A DNA stretch of 64,000 bases from Leptospiraceae bacterium (GCA_022402465.1 JAKRSH010000029.1:65273-129272); one strand, 5' to 3'; numbered from the stretch's first letter, positions 9,257 to 18,488 are shown. Made by a program: numbers and translations. Notes: generated by a model not told the origin, from the sequence alone.

Positions 9257-10104
9257 TCTTTAGGAAAGAGTTTAACTACATCCTCGTCTTGGTAATTGTA
9301 TATACTTTTACAAAATTCACATTCAACTTCTATCTTTCCTTGTTCGGTAAGAATCTCCCTAACTTCTTGTTCCCCTAAGGAAACCAAAACTTGTGAAATT
9401 TTCATTCGAGAGCAATCACAAATTAAATGTGGCTTATCCTTATCTAATACTCTAACTTCCTCTTGAAAAATAGCTGGAAACTCATTGCAAATTTCTTCAA
9501 TCGATTTGTTACTCATGATTTCTCGATTCAAATTTGCATCTGCAAAACCTTGTATTTTCAATCGGTCGGCATCTGTCGCTTCTGGTAAGGCTTGGAGAAA
9601 GAGTCCTTTTGCAGCTATTTTACCAAAAGAAATAGATTGTGTATCCATATAAATCATAGTTAATTGTTGTTCAGAATCATTGATGTATTTTATCAAATTT
9701 GTTTCGAAGGTATCTTCTACTAAAGTTGTAAAAGATTGGTAAGGATCTGCATCCGGACTCCATCGAATAACTTTGAGAATTCCCGAACCTAAGATGAATT
9801 CATTTCTTATATCACCTTTTGCAAATTCACCAGGATAAGCGACGCCTTTCATAATACCTATGTGATTCGAGTAAGCGAGAACAGAATGTTTGAATTCATC
9901 TTTCCATTGAATACTAATTCTTTGGTCTTCCTTTACCATTCTAGCTAAGAAGAAAGCACCCATCATAGTTTTTGATAAGAAATTCGACATACGAAAATCT
10001 AAATCATGAATTCTATCTAGGTGAGAACAAATTTCAGAGCAATCGATTAAAGTAAATCGAAAGTGTGATTGGGGTAAGATGCCAGTTATAAAGAGGTCAG
10101 ACAT
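9253..10104 (-). CDS. hslO: Redox-regulated chaperone Hsp33
   Basis: Cytoplasmic holdase chaperone activated by oxidation of a zinc-binding cysteine cluster. The C-terminal switch is complete: Cys229 and Cys231 (CDC) with Cys262 and Cys265 (CEFC), the expected CxC-X30-CxxC arrangement. The N-terminal substrate-binding domain starts at the ATG with the usual 283-aa total length. First gene of hslO-tsaE-tsaB-rnr. A promoter must lie in the 77-bp gap shared with the divergent GH42 gene; I see no clear -35/-10 pair there. Confidence 0.95.
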   Translation of the reverse strand: MSDLFITGILPQSHFRFTLIDCSEICSHLDRIHDLDFRMSNFLSKTMMGAFFLARMVKEDQRISIQWKDEFKHSVLAYSNHIGIMKGVAYPGEFAKGDIRNEFILGSGILKVIRWSPDADPYQSFTTLVEDTFETNLIKYINDSEQQLTMIYMDTQSISFGKIAAKGLFLQALPEATDADRLKIQGFADANLNREIMSNKSIEEICNEFPAIFQEEVRVLDKDKPHLICDCSRMKISQVLVSLGEQEVREILTEQGKIEVECEFCKSIYNYQDEDVVKLFPKE

Positions 10105-10181
10105 TATTGAATTGCAGAAAAAACTTCTAGTTTCATCCTATCTCAATAGCTTAAGCAAGCAAGTAGAAAAGGGAGAAAATT

Positions 10182-12161
10182 ATGATTTTCGGTGCAGCAT
10201 ATTATCCTGAACAATGGAATCCAAAAGATTGGGAAGAAGATATCTTAATCATGAAATCTATGGGTTTATCCCAAGTCCGCTTAGCTGAGTTTTCATGGGC
10301 TTTAATGGAACCTAAAGAAGGTAAATTTGATTTTAGCTTTTTTGCAAAAGTAATGGATCTTCTTCACAAGCATGACATGGGAGTTATCCTTGGAACTCCT
10401 ACTGCAACCTTTCCTCCTTGGTTGTATAAGAAATATCCATCAATTGTTCAGACTTCTAAGAATGGAATCGTTCGTACGATAGGCACTCGTAGACAGGCTT
10501 GTTTTTCTTCCTTAGAATTTAAAAAATCAACGGAACGTATTGTAACGAAAATGAGTCAAGCTTTAGGTGCTCATCCATCTCTAAGAGGATGGCAGATCGA
10601 TAATGAAATTGGTCATGAAGGTTCTGATGTTTCTTATTCTAATTCTGCATTAGTAGGTTTCAGAAAATGGTTAAAGACAAAATACAAAACGATTTCAAAC
10701 CTAAATGAAAATTGGGGAGCATCCTTTTGGGGGCTAGTCTACAATGATTGGAATGAAATTCCATTGCCAGCATCTCATGTAGCAAGTGGATTCAATCCAG
10801 CTATGATCCAAGACTACTATCGATACAATTCAGATTTAATCATTGAATACGTTTCATTTCAGACTAAAATCATTCGCAAAAATTCTCCAAATATTCCAAT
10901 CACAACCAATCTCTATCCAAGTCCTTTTCTTCCTGTAACAGAAATGAGTCGAGTCTTTAGTGAGTTGGATTATGTTTCCTGGGACAACTATCCTGTCTGG
11001 GGTCCCCAGCTTGAACCTTTCCCTCATCCTATGGTAGCTATGACGCTTCAATATGTTAGAGGTCTTAAAAACCATCCATATACAGTTATGGAACAATTTT
11101 CAGGACAACAAGGTCATGATACTCTAGGCTACCTTCCTCCTCCTGGACAGATTGGACTTTGGCTTGTCCAAGCAATAGCTCATGGAGCTAACCAAATCTT
11201 TTTCTTTCGCTATCGAACAGCTCTTTTTGGGCAAGAACAATTGTGTTATGGAATTCTTGACCATGGGAAACAACTAACACATAAATACTTTGAACTACAA
11301 AAGACAATTACCGAATTACAGGAAGTAGCTGATGATTTTGTAGACGAGCCTTATCCAGCAGAGGTAGCACTAGTTACAGACATAGACAATGTTAGAAATT
11401 ACAAACACCAACCATTAACCGATGGATTGCGTTTTGAACCTACAGCTTTTGCTAGCGTAGGCTATGATATTGAAATTGCTACTTGGTTTGCTGGTGCAAA
11501 TATTTTAAATGTTAACACACACTTAATTCCAAGTGATTTAGTCGATTTACAAAAGTATAAAATAATAATCCTACCTTTGTATACCATGATAGATGCTCGC
11601 TTTGTAGAAAGATTAGAAGAATATGTTCGCAATGGCGGTTGCTTGGTTCTTGGATACAGAGCAGGGATTAAGGAAAAAAATCATTGGATGCGACCAGAAC
11701 GTACACCAGGCGTATTTCAAGAAATGGCAGGAGTCACAGTAGAAAAATTTGAAGCAATAGGTAAAGAGTCATATAAAATAAAATTTCGATTCTTTAGAGG
11801 AAAATGCAATAAATTCTGTGAACTTTTACAACCTACAACCGCAAAGGCGATAGCTTGGTACAATGATAGCAAGAAATTCTATAAGGGAACTCCAGCAGCT
11901 ACAGTTAACAATTACCATGCGGGAAAAGTTTATTATATTGGTACTTCCCTTGCTCCAGAATCCATGGTCTTGCTTTTCAGAAGAATTTTCCGTGAAAATC
12001 AAATACCTTTTTCTTTTTTAGGAGAAAAAACAGAAAGAATAAGACGAGTAGGTAAACTTTGGAATTATGAAATTACATTGAATAATTCGTCTAAATACAA
12101 ACTGTTGGGATTTTCATTTCTAAAACCTTTTGCATATAGGATTCAGAAAATTCCAAAATAA
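10182..12161 (+). CDS. GH42 family beta-galactosidase
   Basis: Glycoside hydrolase family 42 enzyme (659 aa), a retaining exo-beta-galactosidase or related exo-glycosidase. The N-terminus FGAAYYPEQW is diagnostic. The acid/base Glu142 sits in WQIDNEIGHEG and the nucleophile Glu304 in TVMEQFSGQQ. The C-terminal half holds the family's trimerisation/Rossmann-like region and a small beta domain. No signal peptide, so it is cytoplasmic. A GGGAGAAAATT stretch lies just before the ATG. No sugar transporter adjoins, so the natural substrate is unclear; galactosides from membrane glycolipids or exopolysaccharide are possible. It heads a same-strand run ending with sodB. Confidence 0.93.
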   Translation: MIFGAAYYPEQWNPKDWEEDILIMKSMGLSQVRLAEFSWALMEPKEGKFDFSFFAKVMDLLHKHDMGVILGTPTATFPPWLYKKYPSIVQTSKNGIVRTIGTRRQACFSSLEFKKSTERIVTKMSQALGAHPSLRGWQIDNEIGHEGSDVSYSNSALVGFRKWLKTKYKTISNLNENWGASFWGLVYNDWNEIPLPASHVASGFNPAMIQDYYRYNSDLIIEYVSFQTKIIRKNSPNIPITTNLYPSPFLPVTEMSRVFSELDYVSWDNYPVWGPQLEPFPHPMVAMTLQYVRGLKNHPYTVMEQFSGQQGHDTLGYLPPPGQIGLWLVQAIAHGANQIFFFRYRTALFGQEQLCYGILDHGKQLTHKYFELQKTITELQEVADDFVDEPYPAEVALVTDIDNVRNYKHQPLTDGLRFEPTAFASVGYDIEIATWFAGANILNVNTHLIPSDLVDLQKYKIIILPLYTMIDARFVERLEEYVRNGGCLVLGYRAGIKEKNHWMRPERTPGVFQEMAGVTVEKFEAIGKESYKIKFRFFRGKCNKFCELLQPTTAKAIAWYNDSKKFYKGTPAATVNNYHAGKVYYIGTSLAPESMVLLFRRIFRENQIPFSFLGEKTERIRRVGKLWNYEITLNNSSKYKLLGFSFLKPFAYRIQKIPK

Positions 12162-12191
12162 AGTTTCGTGAAAATAGGATAAAAAATTAAA

Positions 12192-13136
12192 ATGGGTTTT
12201 AGTATTCATGAAATAGGACAAATCAATGATAGGTTAGCTAATCTAAAATCCATCTATAACACGAAAGATATTGATTTTAACAAAAAAAAGCATTCCATTT
12301 ATGTGGATAATCTTCACTGCGCCTATTTAGAATTAGGCGAAACTTATATTTTACCATCTTGTTCCTCTATGAATGGTCCAGATTACATCTCAGTCCAAGA
12401 ATACCTGGACCAGATTTTACCATTTGCTCCAATGCTATTCGATGGATTGCAGTTGCTTCCAGAGCCCAGACCTAAGAAGGAAATAGGAAAAATCTTTTTT
12501 ACTAAAGAACTGCCAAGCATTGAATCCCAGAAATTTCTCTTAGTTCTTAGTATTGATTTTTTTTATTTAGGTGGTGCAAAAGCTTCGGATATTCTCAATA
12601 AATCTACTCAATCTTTAACCGCTTCTATAAAGGCGTCGCGAATCTATTTCAAAATTTCAGTTGTTCCAGTCCAAGAAATATTTTATAAGCGAGGTCGTAT
12701 TGTTGGTTTTGATTCTCTGGAAATGAAAGAACTACTAGAATACAAGAAATCAAACGAAACAGGATCTTCAAGAATTCTTCCCATCACTGTGATGTTTGAT
12801 GATATAGACTTCCAAGCACAAGAAAGTTTATTGCAAAAGGCATTAAACATTCAAGATTCAAATTGGAAGCTTGGTAAAATTTATACCCTTGCAGGAATGG
12901 ATTTTCTATCATTTAGTTTACGATTTTTGATACCTGATATTTCCTTTATTGAAAAGAAATGGTCTGAGATAGGTCCTGAAATATGGAATCGAATAACATC
13001 TCTCGAAAGATACATAGATACTAATTCATCTGACCAAGACTTAAATAAATTTCATTCTTTTTTGAGACAACACAGAGCGGAATCGGAAATGTCTGTTTCG
13101 GGAAATTTATGTTGGAAGATAGAAATAGATTCCTAA
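12192..13136 (+). CDS. Protein of unknown function
   Basis: A 314-aa soluble protein I do not recognise. There is no signal peptide or membrane segment, and composition is ordinary. The middle of the protein (FLLVLSIDFFYLGGAKASDI, SRILPITVMFDDIDFQ) alternates hydrophobic strands and helices, suggesting an alpha/beta fold. It sits 30 nt after the GH42 gene and 45 nt before the inositol-phosphatase-like gene, so it is likely in the same transcript. Function cannot be inferred. Confidence 0.75.
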   Translation: MGFSIHEIGQINDRLANLKSIYNTKDIDFNKKKHSIYVDNLHCAYLELGETYILPSCSSMNGPDYISVQEYLDQILPFAPMLFDGLQLLPEPRPKKEIGKIFFTKELPSIESQKFLLVLSIDFFYLGGAKASDILNKSTQSLTASIKASRIYFKISVVPVQEIFYKRGRIVGFDSLEMKELLEYKKSNETGSSRILPITVMFDDIDFQAQESLLQKALNIQDSNWKLGKIYTLAGMDFLSFSLRFLIPDISFIEKKWSEIGPEIWNRITSLERYIDTNSSDQDLNKFHSFLRQHRAESEMSVSGNLCWKIEIDS

Positions 13137-13181
13137 AAATATGATTTGAATGGAAAGCATTCCAAAATAATTTTGAATCAA

Positions 13182-14024
13182 ATGAGTACATCGGGCACAA
13201 TTGAATTTCCTATAGACCAAACCCAAAGAAGAGTTGAAGTTATCAAAGCTAATTCTCCAGGCTTTATGCTTGCAGCTAGAAATTTGCAGAAAGAATTGCG
13301 CCTTTATCGTTCCAAAACTGACCAAGAAGAAAAAGATAGAATCAATAGTGCCGATTTTAAAATGGGCCAGTTTCTGATTGAATTTTTTCAGAAAGCTTTT
13401 CCCAAAGATGCTTTGTTAGTTGAGGATATGGATGCAATTGATGGATCTACAGGTTTTCGTTGGGTTATAGATCCAATAGATGGATCCATGAATTTTGTTC
13501 GTGGACTGCCGATGTATGCAATCTCAATAGGATTAGAATATAGAGAAGGACCTGTTGCAGGTGTGGTTCTTGTTCCTGAGTTGGAAGATATCTACAGTGC
13601 CATTTATGGAGAAGGAGCAACTAAGAACGGAGATACAATTTTTCCTTCTTCGACAAATGAATTGTCTCGGTCGATTTTTGCACCCAACCTACCTAGCAAG
13701 CGATCCCACAATATTCCAGAAATCATGGCAGATTTAACAGCACTTGTTACTTATGCGAGAAGTATTAGAAGAAGTGGTTCATTGGTCTTAGATCTTTGCT
13801 GGATAGCAGAGGGTTGCCTAGATGGAGTCTGGGAAAAGACGGTGAAACATTGGGATATGTGTGCGACATCCGTCATCCTAGCGGAAGCAGGTGGCAAGGT
13901 AACAGATTATGAAGGGAAACATTACCTCAATGGACTTCCTGAAATTGTAGCTACGAATGGTTTCTTACATAATTCCATCTTAGAAGTTCTGAAAAATGCG
14001 AAGTCATCTCTCGGCCGGAATTAA
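13182..14024 (+). CDS. Inositol monophosphatase family protein
   Basis: Mg2+-dependent phosphatase of the IMPase/FBPase/CysQ superfamily. Motifs: an AD pair in the N-terminal metal segment, LLVEDMDAIDGS in place of the usual GEES, the core WVIDPIDGSMNFVRGLP, and KHWDMCATSVILAEAGGK with the third metal Asp. Conserved Glu and Asp residues are kept, so it is probably active, though GEE has become VED and DGT has become DGS. The ATG at 13182 is preferred; a TTG at 13146 would add 12 residues that do not match the family. The substrate (inositol-P, fructose-bisP, PAP) is unknown. A second, more canonical member lies at 53240-54034. Confidence 0.87.
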   Translation: MSTSGTIEFPIDQTQRRVEVIKANSPGFMLAARNLQKELRLYRSKTDQEEKDRINSADFKMGQFLIEFFQKAFPKDALLVEDMDAIDGSTGFRWVIDPIDGSMNFVRGLPMYAISIGLEYREGPVAGVVLVPELEDIYSAIYGEGATKNGDTIFPSSTNELSRSIFAPNLPSKRSHNIPEIMADLTALVTYARSIRRSGSLVLDLCWIAEGCLDGVWEKTVKHWDMCATSVILAEAGGKVTDYEGKHYLNGLPEIVATNGFLHNSILEVLKNAKSSLGRN

Positions 14025-14030
14025 ATCATT

Positions 14031-15098
14031 TTGAAGCAAAAGAAAAAGAACAATTGGTTGCTCTATGGAGCAACAGGTTATACTGGCAATCTAATTGCTC
14101 GCCTAGCGAAAGAAAGAGCAGTATCTCCTGTTCTTGCTGGTAGAAATTCTCAAAAGGTGAAACAATTAGCTGAAGAACTAGGCTTAGAATGGCTTGCCTT
14201 TGATCTTACTTCGGTTGATGAGGTAGCGAATTATTTAAAGGATTTTGAGTCTGTTCTTCACTGTGCAGGACCTTTTGTTGAAACCGTTGAAGTAATGGCA
14301 CAAGCCTGTCTCAAGTCTTCAACTCATTATTTAGATATAACAGGAGAGATTCCTGTATTCGAATATTTGCATAAACTTGATAACAAAGCTAAAAAGGTAG
14401 GAATCACACTTCTTCCTGGAGTTGGATTTGATATTGTTCCTACAGATTGTGCTGCCGCTATGGCAAAGGCTGAGATGAAAGATGCCATAGAGATGGATTT
14501 ACTCTTTGTGGGTTTTGGAGGTGTTTCAGCAGGCACTGCGAAGAGCGCAATAGCCCAAGCACCTATGGGATCATTCATACGAGAAAATGGTGAATTGAAA
14601 AAAGTTCCTCAATTTAGTATCTCCAAAGATTTTCATCTCGAAGGTAAAAGCATGAAACTCTTTGCCCTGCCCTGGGGTGATGTGTACACATCGTATCTTT
14701 CTACAAATATTCCGAACATCAAAGTCTTTACCTACTTTCCAGAAAATGTGGTGAAACTCGGAAGGTTAACTCAGCCTACTTCCTTTTTACTAAAAAATAA
14801 AATGATCTTAAAATTTGCTCAAAGTCTGATTGGAACATTTGTAAAAGGACCAACTGAAGAAGTGCGTGAGCAAGGTAGAACTCTAGTCCAAGCCAGAGTT
14901 CGAAATGCAAGAAGCCAAGAAATTATTGTTCAGATTGATACTTTGGAAGGATATCGTTTTACTTCTGAATCAGCTTTGTTAGCAGTTCAGAAGCTAGCTA
15001 AGAATCCGATAGGACCTGGATTTTTTACACCTAGTCAAGCCTTTGGTAAAAATTTTGTTCTGGAAATACAAGGCACAACACGGTCTAATAGTAAATAA
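14031..15098 (+). CDS. Saccharopine-dehydrogenase-like NAD(P)-binding oxidoreductase
   Basis: A 355-aa protein with an N-terminal Rossmann motif LLYGATGYTGNLIA and the continuation VLAGRNSQKV...LHCAGPFVETVE, typical of the saccharopine dehydrogenase-like/trans-acting enoyl reductase family. A hydrophobic helix and beta-rich C-terminal half follow. Members act on lipid or amino-acid intermediates; true saccharopine dehydrogenases are larger, so lysine metabolism is not implied. The start is a TTG 6 nt after the preceding stop, with no clear Shine-Dalgarno, pointing to translational coupling with the IMPase-like gene. It ends 34 nt before sodB. Confidence 0.83.
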   Translation: MKQKKKNNWLLYGATGYTGNLIARLAKERAVSPVLAGRNSQKVKQLAEELGLEWLAFDLTSVDEVANYLKDFESVLHCAGPFVETVEVMAQACLKSSTHYLDITGEIPVFEYLHKLDNKAKKVGITLLPGVGFDIVPTDCAAAMAKAEMKDAIEMDLLFVGFGGVSAGTAKSAIAQAPMGSFIRENGELKKVPQFSISKDFHLEGKSMKLFALPWGDVYTSYLSTNIPNIKVFTYFPENVVKLGRLTQPTSFLLKNKMILKFAQSLIGTFVKGPTEEVREQGRTLVQARVRNARSQEIIVQIDTLEGYRFTSESALLAVQKLAKNPIGPGFFTPSQAFGKNFVLEIQGTTRSNSK

Positions 15099-15132
15099 AT
15101 CATTAGAATTATTCTAATCTCGGAGAAAATGA

Positions 15133-15714
15133 ATGGAACATAAACTTCCTGAACTACCTTACGCAAAAAATGCATTGGCACCTACTATTTCTGAAGAAAC
15201 TTTAGAGTTTCATTACGGAAAGCACCACCAAGCCTATGTTACAAATTTAAATAATTTAATTAAGGGTGGCGAATTTGAAAATTCATCCTTAGAAGATATT
15301 ATTAAAAAATCATCCGGTGGTATCTTTAACAATGCTGCTCAAGTTTGGAATCATACTTTTTATTGGCATTCTCTAGCTCCTAATGCTGGTGGTGAGCCAA
15401 GTGGTAAGATTGGTGAAGCCATTAATAAATCCTTTGGATCATTTGCAGCATTTAAAGAAAAATTTTCTGCATCCGCAGTTGGTAACTTCGGTTCTGGTTG
15501 GACTTGGTTGGTTAAAAAAGAAGATGGCAGTTTGGAAATTGTGAATACTAGCAATGCTGGTTGCCCAATTAAAGATGGTCTGAATGCACTCTTGACGATA
15601 GATGTTTGGGAACATGCATATTATGTAGATTATAGAAATGCTCGCCCTAAATATGTGGAAGCATTTTGGAATCTAGTAAACTGGAAGTTTGCTGAAGAAA
15701 ACTACAATAAATAA
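15133..15714 (+). CDS. sodB: Iron superoxide dismutase
   Basis: Fe-type superoxide dismutase converting superoxide to peroxide and oxygen in the cytoplasm. The 193-aa protein has metal ligands His27, His74, Asp157 and His161 (in [11 protein letters not shown]). Gln70 within [14 protein letters not shown] is the residue position typical of the iron enzyme. No signal peptide. A GGAG Shine-Dalgarno lies at 15122-15125, giving the ATG at 15133 good spacing. Two hairpins follow the stop. Confidence 0.96.
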   Translation: MEHKLPELPYAKNALAPTISEETLEFHYGKHHQAYVTNLNNLIKGGEFENSSLEDIIKKSSGGIFNNAAQVWNHTFYWHSLAPNAGGEPSGKIGEAINKSFGSFAAFKEKFSASAVGNFGSGWTWLVKKEDGSLEIVNTSNAGCPIKDGLNALLTIDVWEHAYYVDYRNARPKYVEAFWNLVNWKFAEENYNK

Positions 15715-15722
15715 GAAGCGAT

Positions 15723-15762
15723 TTTCTGCCTAACAGAAAGCCTCATAGAGAAATCTATGAGG
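15723..15762. terminator. Tandem hairpins between sodB and arsR-like gene
   Basis: Two perfect hairpins are back to back. TTTCTG/CAGAAA (15723-15728, 15734-15739) is followed by CCTCATAGA-GAAA-TCTATGAGG (15741-15762), a 9-bp stem with a GAAA tetraloop. They separate convergent genes and fit a bidirectional terminator, although the T-tract after the second stem is short. Confidence 0.6.
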
Positions 15763-15773
15763 TCTATCATTCA

Positions 15774-16097
15774 TCACTTATATTTTTTATTTTCTTTATC
15801 TAAGTATTCACCTAAACTATCCAATTTCTTGTTCCAAAATTTCTCATGCTGTTGTAGCCACTCATAGACTTCAACTAAATTGTCTAAGACAAGAAAACAA
15901 TATTTTTCTCGACCATCTTTTTCTATATTAATTAAACCACTCTCTTCTAAATACTTTATATGCTTTGTTATTCCCTGTCGAGATACTTGGTTGAAATAAT
16001 CTGAAATTTGATTAATGTTCAGTACTTTATTCGCCAGTAAATCTATAATGATTCTTCTTGTGGGATCTGCAATAGCTGCAAAAGGATCTCTTTTCAT
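15774..16097 (-). CDS. ArsR-family transcriptional regulator
   Basis: A 107-aa winged-helix regulator. The N-terminus AAIADPTRRIIIDLLA and the helix-turn-helix QISDYFNQVSRQGITKHIKYL with wing residues EKDGREKYCF are the signature of ArsR proteins paired with SRPBCC genes. No metal-binding CxC (ELCVCD) motif is present, so it is not an arsenic sensor of the classical type. It overlaps the upstream SRPBCC gene by 4 nt. It probably autoregulates the three-gene unit through the inverted repeat at 17093-17110. Confidence 0.92.
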   Translation of the reverse strand: MKRDPFAAIADPTRRIIIDLLANKVLNINQISDYFNQVSRQGITKHIKYLEESGLINIEKDGREKYCFLVLDNLVEVYEWLQQHEKFWNKKLDSLGEYLDKENKKYK

Positions 16098-16510
16098 TTT
16101 TCTAAATAATTCTTTATTTTTTTAAATAGTAGATCCTTCCAGCCTCTTTCAAGAATAAAACGAATAATGTACTGGTTAATTAATCCTTCAAATCCACTGT
16201 GCGTGAAATACAACAAAGTACCATCTTGAAGAGATTTTAATTCAAATATGATTTTAGTAGGCTTTTTCATCGGACCTCCTTGCCATGTGTAGGACAGTTT
16301 GGTCGGTATTTCGAAGTCAAGTAATTTACATTTTACAATTCCGTCGAATCCAAATTGTGGACTTGTTTTGAATGTAAACTCATAGTCTTTTTCAAGTTTG
16401 AAATCAGTAGGCATTAACCATTCTGATAGAGCCTCAGCTGTTGAGATTGCCTTCCAAACTTTCTCTATAGAATGAGGAAAAAATTTTTCTATTTTTATTT
16501 CATTAGTCAT
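16094..16510 (-). CDS. SRPBCC/AHSA1-domain protein
   Basis: A 138-aa START-like protein of the AHSA1 (activator of Hsp90 ATPase homologue) group. It carries IEKFFPHSIEKVWKAIS at the N-terminus, SEWLMPTDF, and a C-terminal FTHSGFEGL segment followed by the long helix. This fold binds a hydrophobic ligand; the ligand is unknown. ArsR plus AHSA1 gene pairs are very common in bacteria, but their physiological role is mostly not established. It is translationally coupled to the ArsR gene. Confidence 0.87.
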   Translation of the reverse strand: MTNEIKIEKFFPHSIEKVWKAISTAEALSEWLMPTDFKLEKDYEFTFKTSPQFGFDGIVKCKLLDFEIPTKLSYTWQGGPMKKPTKIIFELKSLQDGTLLYFTHSGFEGLINQYIIRFILERGWKDLLFKKIKNYLEK

Positions 16511-16557
16511 TTAATAAATCCACCTTAAGAATTTGATCTACCGAAAATGTATTTTTT

Positions 16558-17064
16558 CTATTTGCTATGAAATACGAAAAAATATTGAACAAATGACAGA
16601 ATTGTCCAACCCAATAGTGTTTTGAAAACAACACCAACTGTGTAAGATAATGAAAAACCCCACCAATTCAGGTAGGGAATATGAATACCAAAACTAGCGA
16701 TAATTGCAAAGGCATTTACTAAAATCAATACTTCTCTTAAATTTTGCATTTTGATAATTGTGAAAACAATAGCAAATACAAAGGAAATGACAAAAACAGA
16801 AACAATTGCAATTATAAAGAATTTCTTCAAATTGTAGTATTCTGCTTTCTTCGTGACTAAGAAACTTACAGTTTTATCGGTGACAAGATACGTCATACGA
16901 TCGGTGCGTTCACTAAATTTGGCAGAAGTTAATTCGTTAGTTTCTAACCGTTCTACTGCTCTTACACCGAAATTCGGAATTCCTTGGAATACTCCATCAA
17001 AGAGAAACAAAACAATTGCTCCCAAAATTGTTGCGATTATTATTTTTTGCATTGGCTTACTCAT
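16558..17064 (-). CDS. Four-helix membrane protein in the ArsR/SRPBCC operon
   Basis: A 168-aa integral membrane protein of no named function. It has one N-terminal helix (IIIATILGAIVLFLFDGVF), an extracytoplasmic loop of about 60 residues, and three further helices around residues 82-105, 110-130 and 135-165. It is the first gene of the unit with the SRPBCC and ArsR genes, 47 nt upstream of the former. Small membrane proteins in this position are seen with other ArsR-SRPBCC pairs, which suggests a shared envelope-related response, but this is inference. Confidence 0.75.
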   Translation of the reverse strand: MSKPMQKIIIATILGAIVLFLFDGVFQGIPNFGVRAVERLETNELTSAKFSERTDRMTYLVTDKTVSFLVTKKAEYYNLKKFFIIAIVSVFVISFVFAIVFTIIKMQNLREVLILVNAFAIIASFGIHIPYLNWWGFSLSYTVGVVFKTLLGWTILSFVQYFFVFHSK

Positions 17065-17092
17065 TATTAACTAATTTTTTACATTTGAAATA

Positions 17093-17110
17093 TGCAACCA
17101 TTTAGTTGCA
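17093..17110. promoter_or_regulatory. Candidate ArsR-type operator
   Basis: The 18-bp imperfect palindrome TGCAAC-CATTTA-GTTGCA (perfect 6-bp arms) lies 29-46 nt upstream of the first gene of the membrane protein-SRPBCC-ArsR unit. Its position over the expected promoter fits autorepression by the ArsR protein. Binding is inferred. Confidence 0.55.
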
Positions 17111-17271
17111 AGTATTTTTTTTAAGATTTTTCCTAATGTATTTATTTTGGGTATTAATATGAAATAAATTATAACGTTTCTTATTTTGATTTCAATAGTT
17201 TCTTAGGTTGATGTGATTTAGAAGATTATTCTAAGCTGAAAAGAATCTTATCTTCTAAGTTTTATAAATAG

Positions 17272-17670
17272 TTAATTCTGGTATAATTGCATTAGATATG
17301 CAGATGTTGCTATAATTAAAGAAATCAAAGCGATGAGATCAGCTATTACAACGCGTTTCAATGGTTCATTAATGCCACCAACACTCCAAGCAAGGATGAG
17401 AAACGATATTACGCTTATAAATCCAATAAGAATTGATAAAGGTCTATACATTGGAAAAATGATTGCATAAATCAAAATCATAGCCACAATTCCAAACAGT
17501 ATGGCTCGATGCCGCATAAGTATACTAAGGTTAGGCTCTTCTATAACTAGCCCATACATTTTATTCAATGCGCTATTTCCTAGAGCACCAAATAAAGGTA
17601 AGATATGAATGATTGCAACTATCATTAAAGATATAGAAATTATAAGGTTCATAATTAGATAATAATTCAT
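17272..17670 (-). CDS. Four-helix membrane protein of unknown function
   Basis: A 132-aa hydrophobic protein with four predicted membrane helices (about 5-28, 52-72, 76-98, 105-127). The connecting segment MYGLVIEEPNLSILMRHRAILFG is rich in charged residues. Proteins of this kind are sometimes listed under the name phosphopantetheine adenylyltransferase; nothing in the sequence supports that enzyme, as there is no nucleotidyltransferase HxGH. It lies between two regulator-linked units on the same strand, 68 nt downstream of the AraC-type gene. Confidence 0.7.
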   Translation of the reverse strand: MNYYLIMNLIISISLMIVAIIHILPLFGALGNSALNKMYGLVIEEPNLSILMRHRAILFGIVAMILIYAIIFPMYRPLSILIGFISVISFLILAWSVGGINEPLKRVVIADLIALISLIIATSAYLMQLYQN

Positions 17671-17738
17671 TAAGTGAAAGTAAAATTGTATAAATCAGCT
17701 ATTGAATTAAAAAAATTATTATACGAAGAAATATTTTT

Positions 17739-18488
17739 TCAAATCCAGTGGATGATTGAATTTGTAAAAATTTTCTTAGGATTTATTCCAAAATAGCTTT
17801 TAAAAACTCTATTTAAGTGAGATGAGTCAAAGAAACCAGACTCTTGAGCAGCAAAGGTTAAGTTTTTATTTTTTTTAATAGAAATGGAAAGCTTTTTAAT
17901 TTTCATCCAAATCTTGTATGATGATATAGGCAGACCCATTTCTTGTTTAAATAAATGACTCAATCTTGATTCTGATAAGTTCACTGAACTTGCCAATTCC
18001 TTGATAGAACTATCTCTTTCTAAATCAAGAATTGAAATTATCTCCAAAACTTTAGATATCCTTGGGTCGATAATCTGTTTTCTTTGTATGGGAATTTGCA
18101 AATTTTGAATGAGTGTGCTAATGTTAGAATTTACTTTATTCTTTGAAAGAAGTAAATTTTGGATTTCATGTTTCAAATCATTCAATAAACTCCAGTCTTG
18201 CAAAATAACATTTTTTTTATTCCAATCGCAATTAACATAAGTAGAGTACTTTTCAAAAAAAATAAAAACCATAAAAGAACCTTTTGCTTCAATTTTATGT
18301 TTTAAATTCGGAGGAATGAGTATAGGTTGTTTTGTTGTTAAAGATTCAATCGGAGAGTTGTAATGGAAATTGGCATCTAAAGCAAAGCATAAAGTCCATG
18401 TTAAGTGGGAATGAACAGCCAGATCGTAGATTCTTCCCAAATAAAATAATTCATGATCACCAACATGTATATATTTTTCTGTTACCAA
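17739..18488 (-). CDS. AraC-family transcriptional regulator
   Basis: A 249-aa regulator with an N-terminal cupin-like sensing region and a C-terminal double helix-turn-helix (about 150-245). SSIKELASSVNLSESRLSHLF forms the first half and LTFAAQESGFFDSSHLNRVF with SYFGINPKKIF the second, the AraC signature. The start is a TTG with a GAGGAA Shine-Dalgarno upstream. It is divergent from the alpha/beta hydrolase lipoprotein gene (189-bp gap) and may control it or the membrane protein gene downstream; the inducer is unknown. Confidence 0.9.
   Translation of the reverse strand: MVTEKYIHVGDHELFYLGRIYDLAVHSHLTWTLCFALDANFHYNSPIESLTTKQPILIPPNLKHKIEAKGSFMVFIFFEKYSTYVNCDWNKKNVILQDWSLLNDLKHEIQNLLLSKNKVNSNISTLIQNLQIPIQRKQIIDPRISKVLEIISILDLERDSSIKELASSVNLSESRLSHLFKQEMGLPISSYKIWMKIKKLSISIKKNKNLTFAAQESGFFDSSHLNRVFKSYFGINPKKIFTNSIIHWI

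Noticed and set aside
17272-17670. Phosphopantetheine adenylyltransferase
   Set aside because: The protein is four hydrophobic helices with no HxGH nucleotidyltransferase motif. That name is a common mislabel for such proteins.
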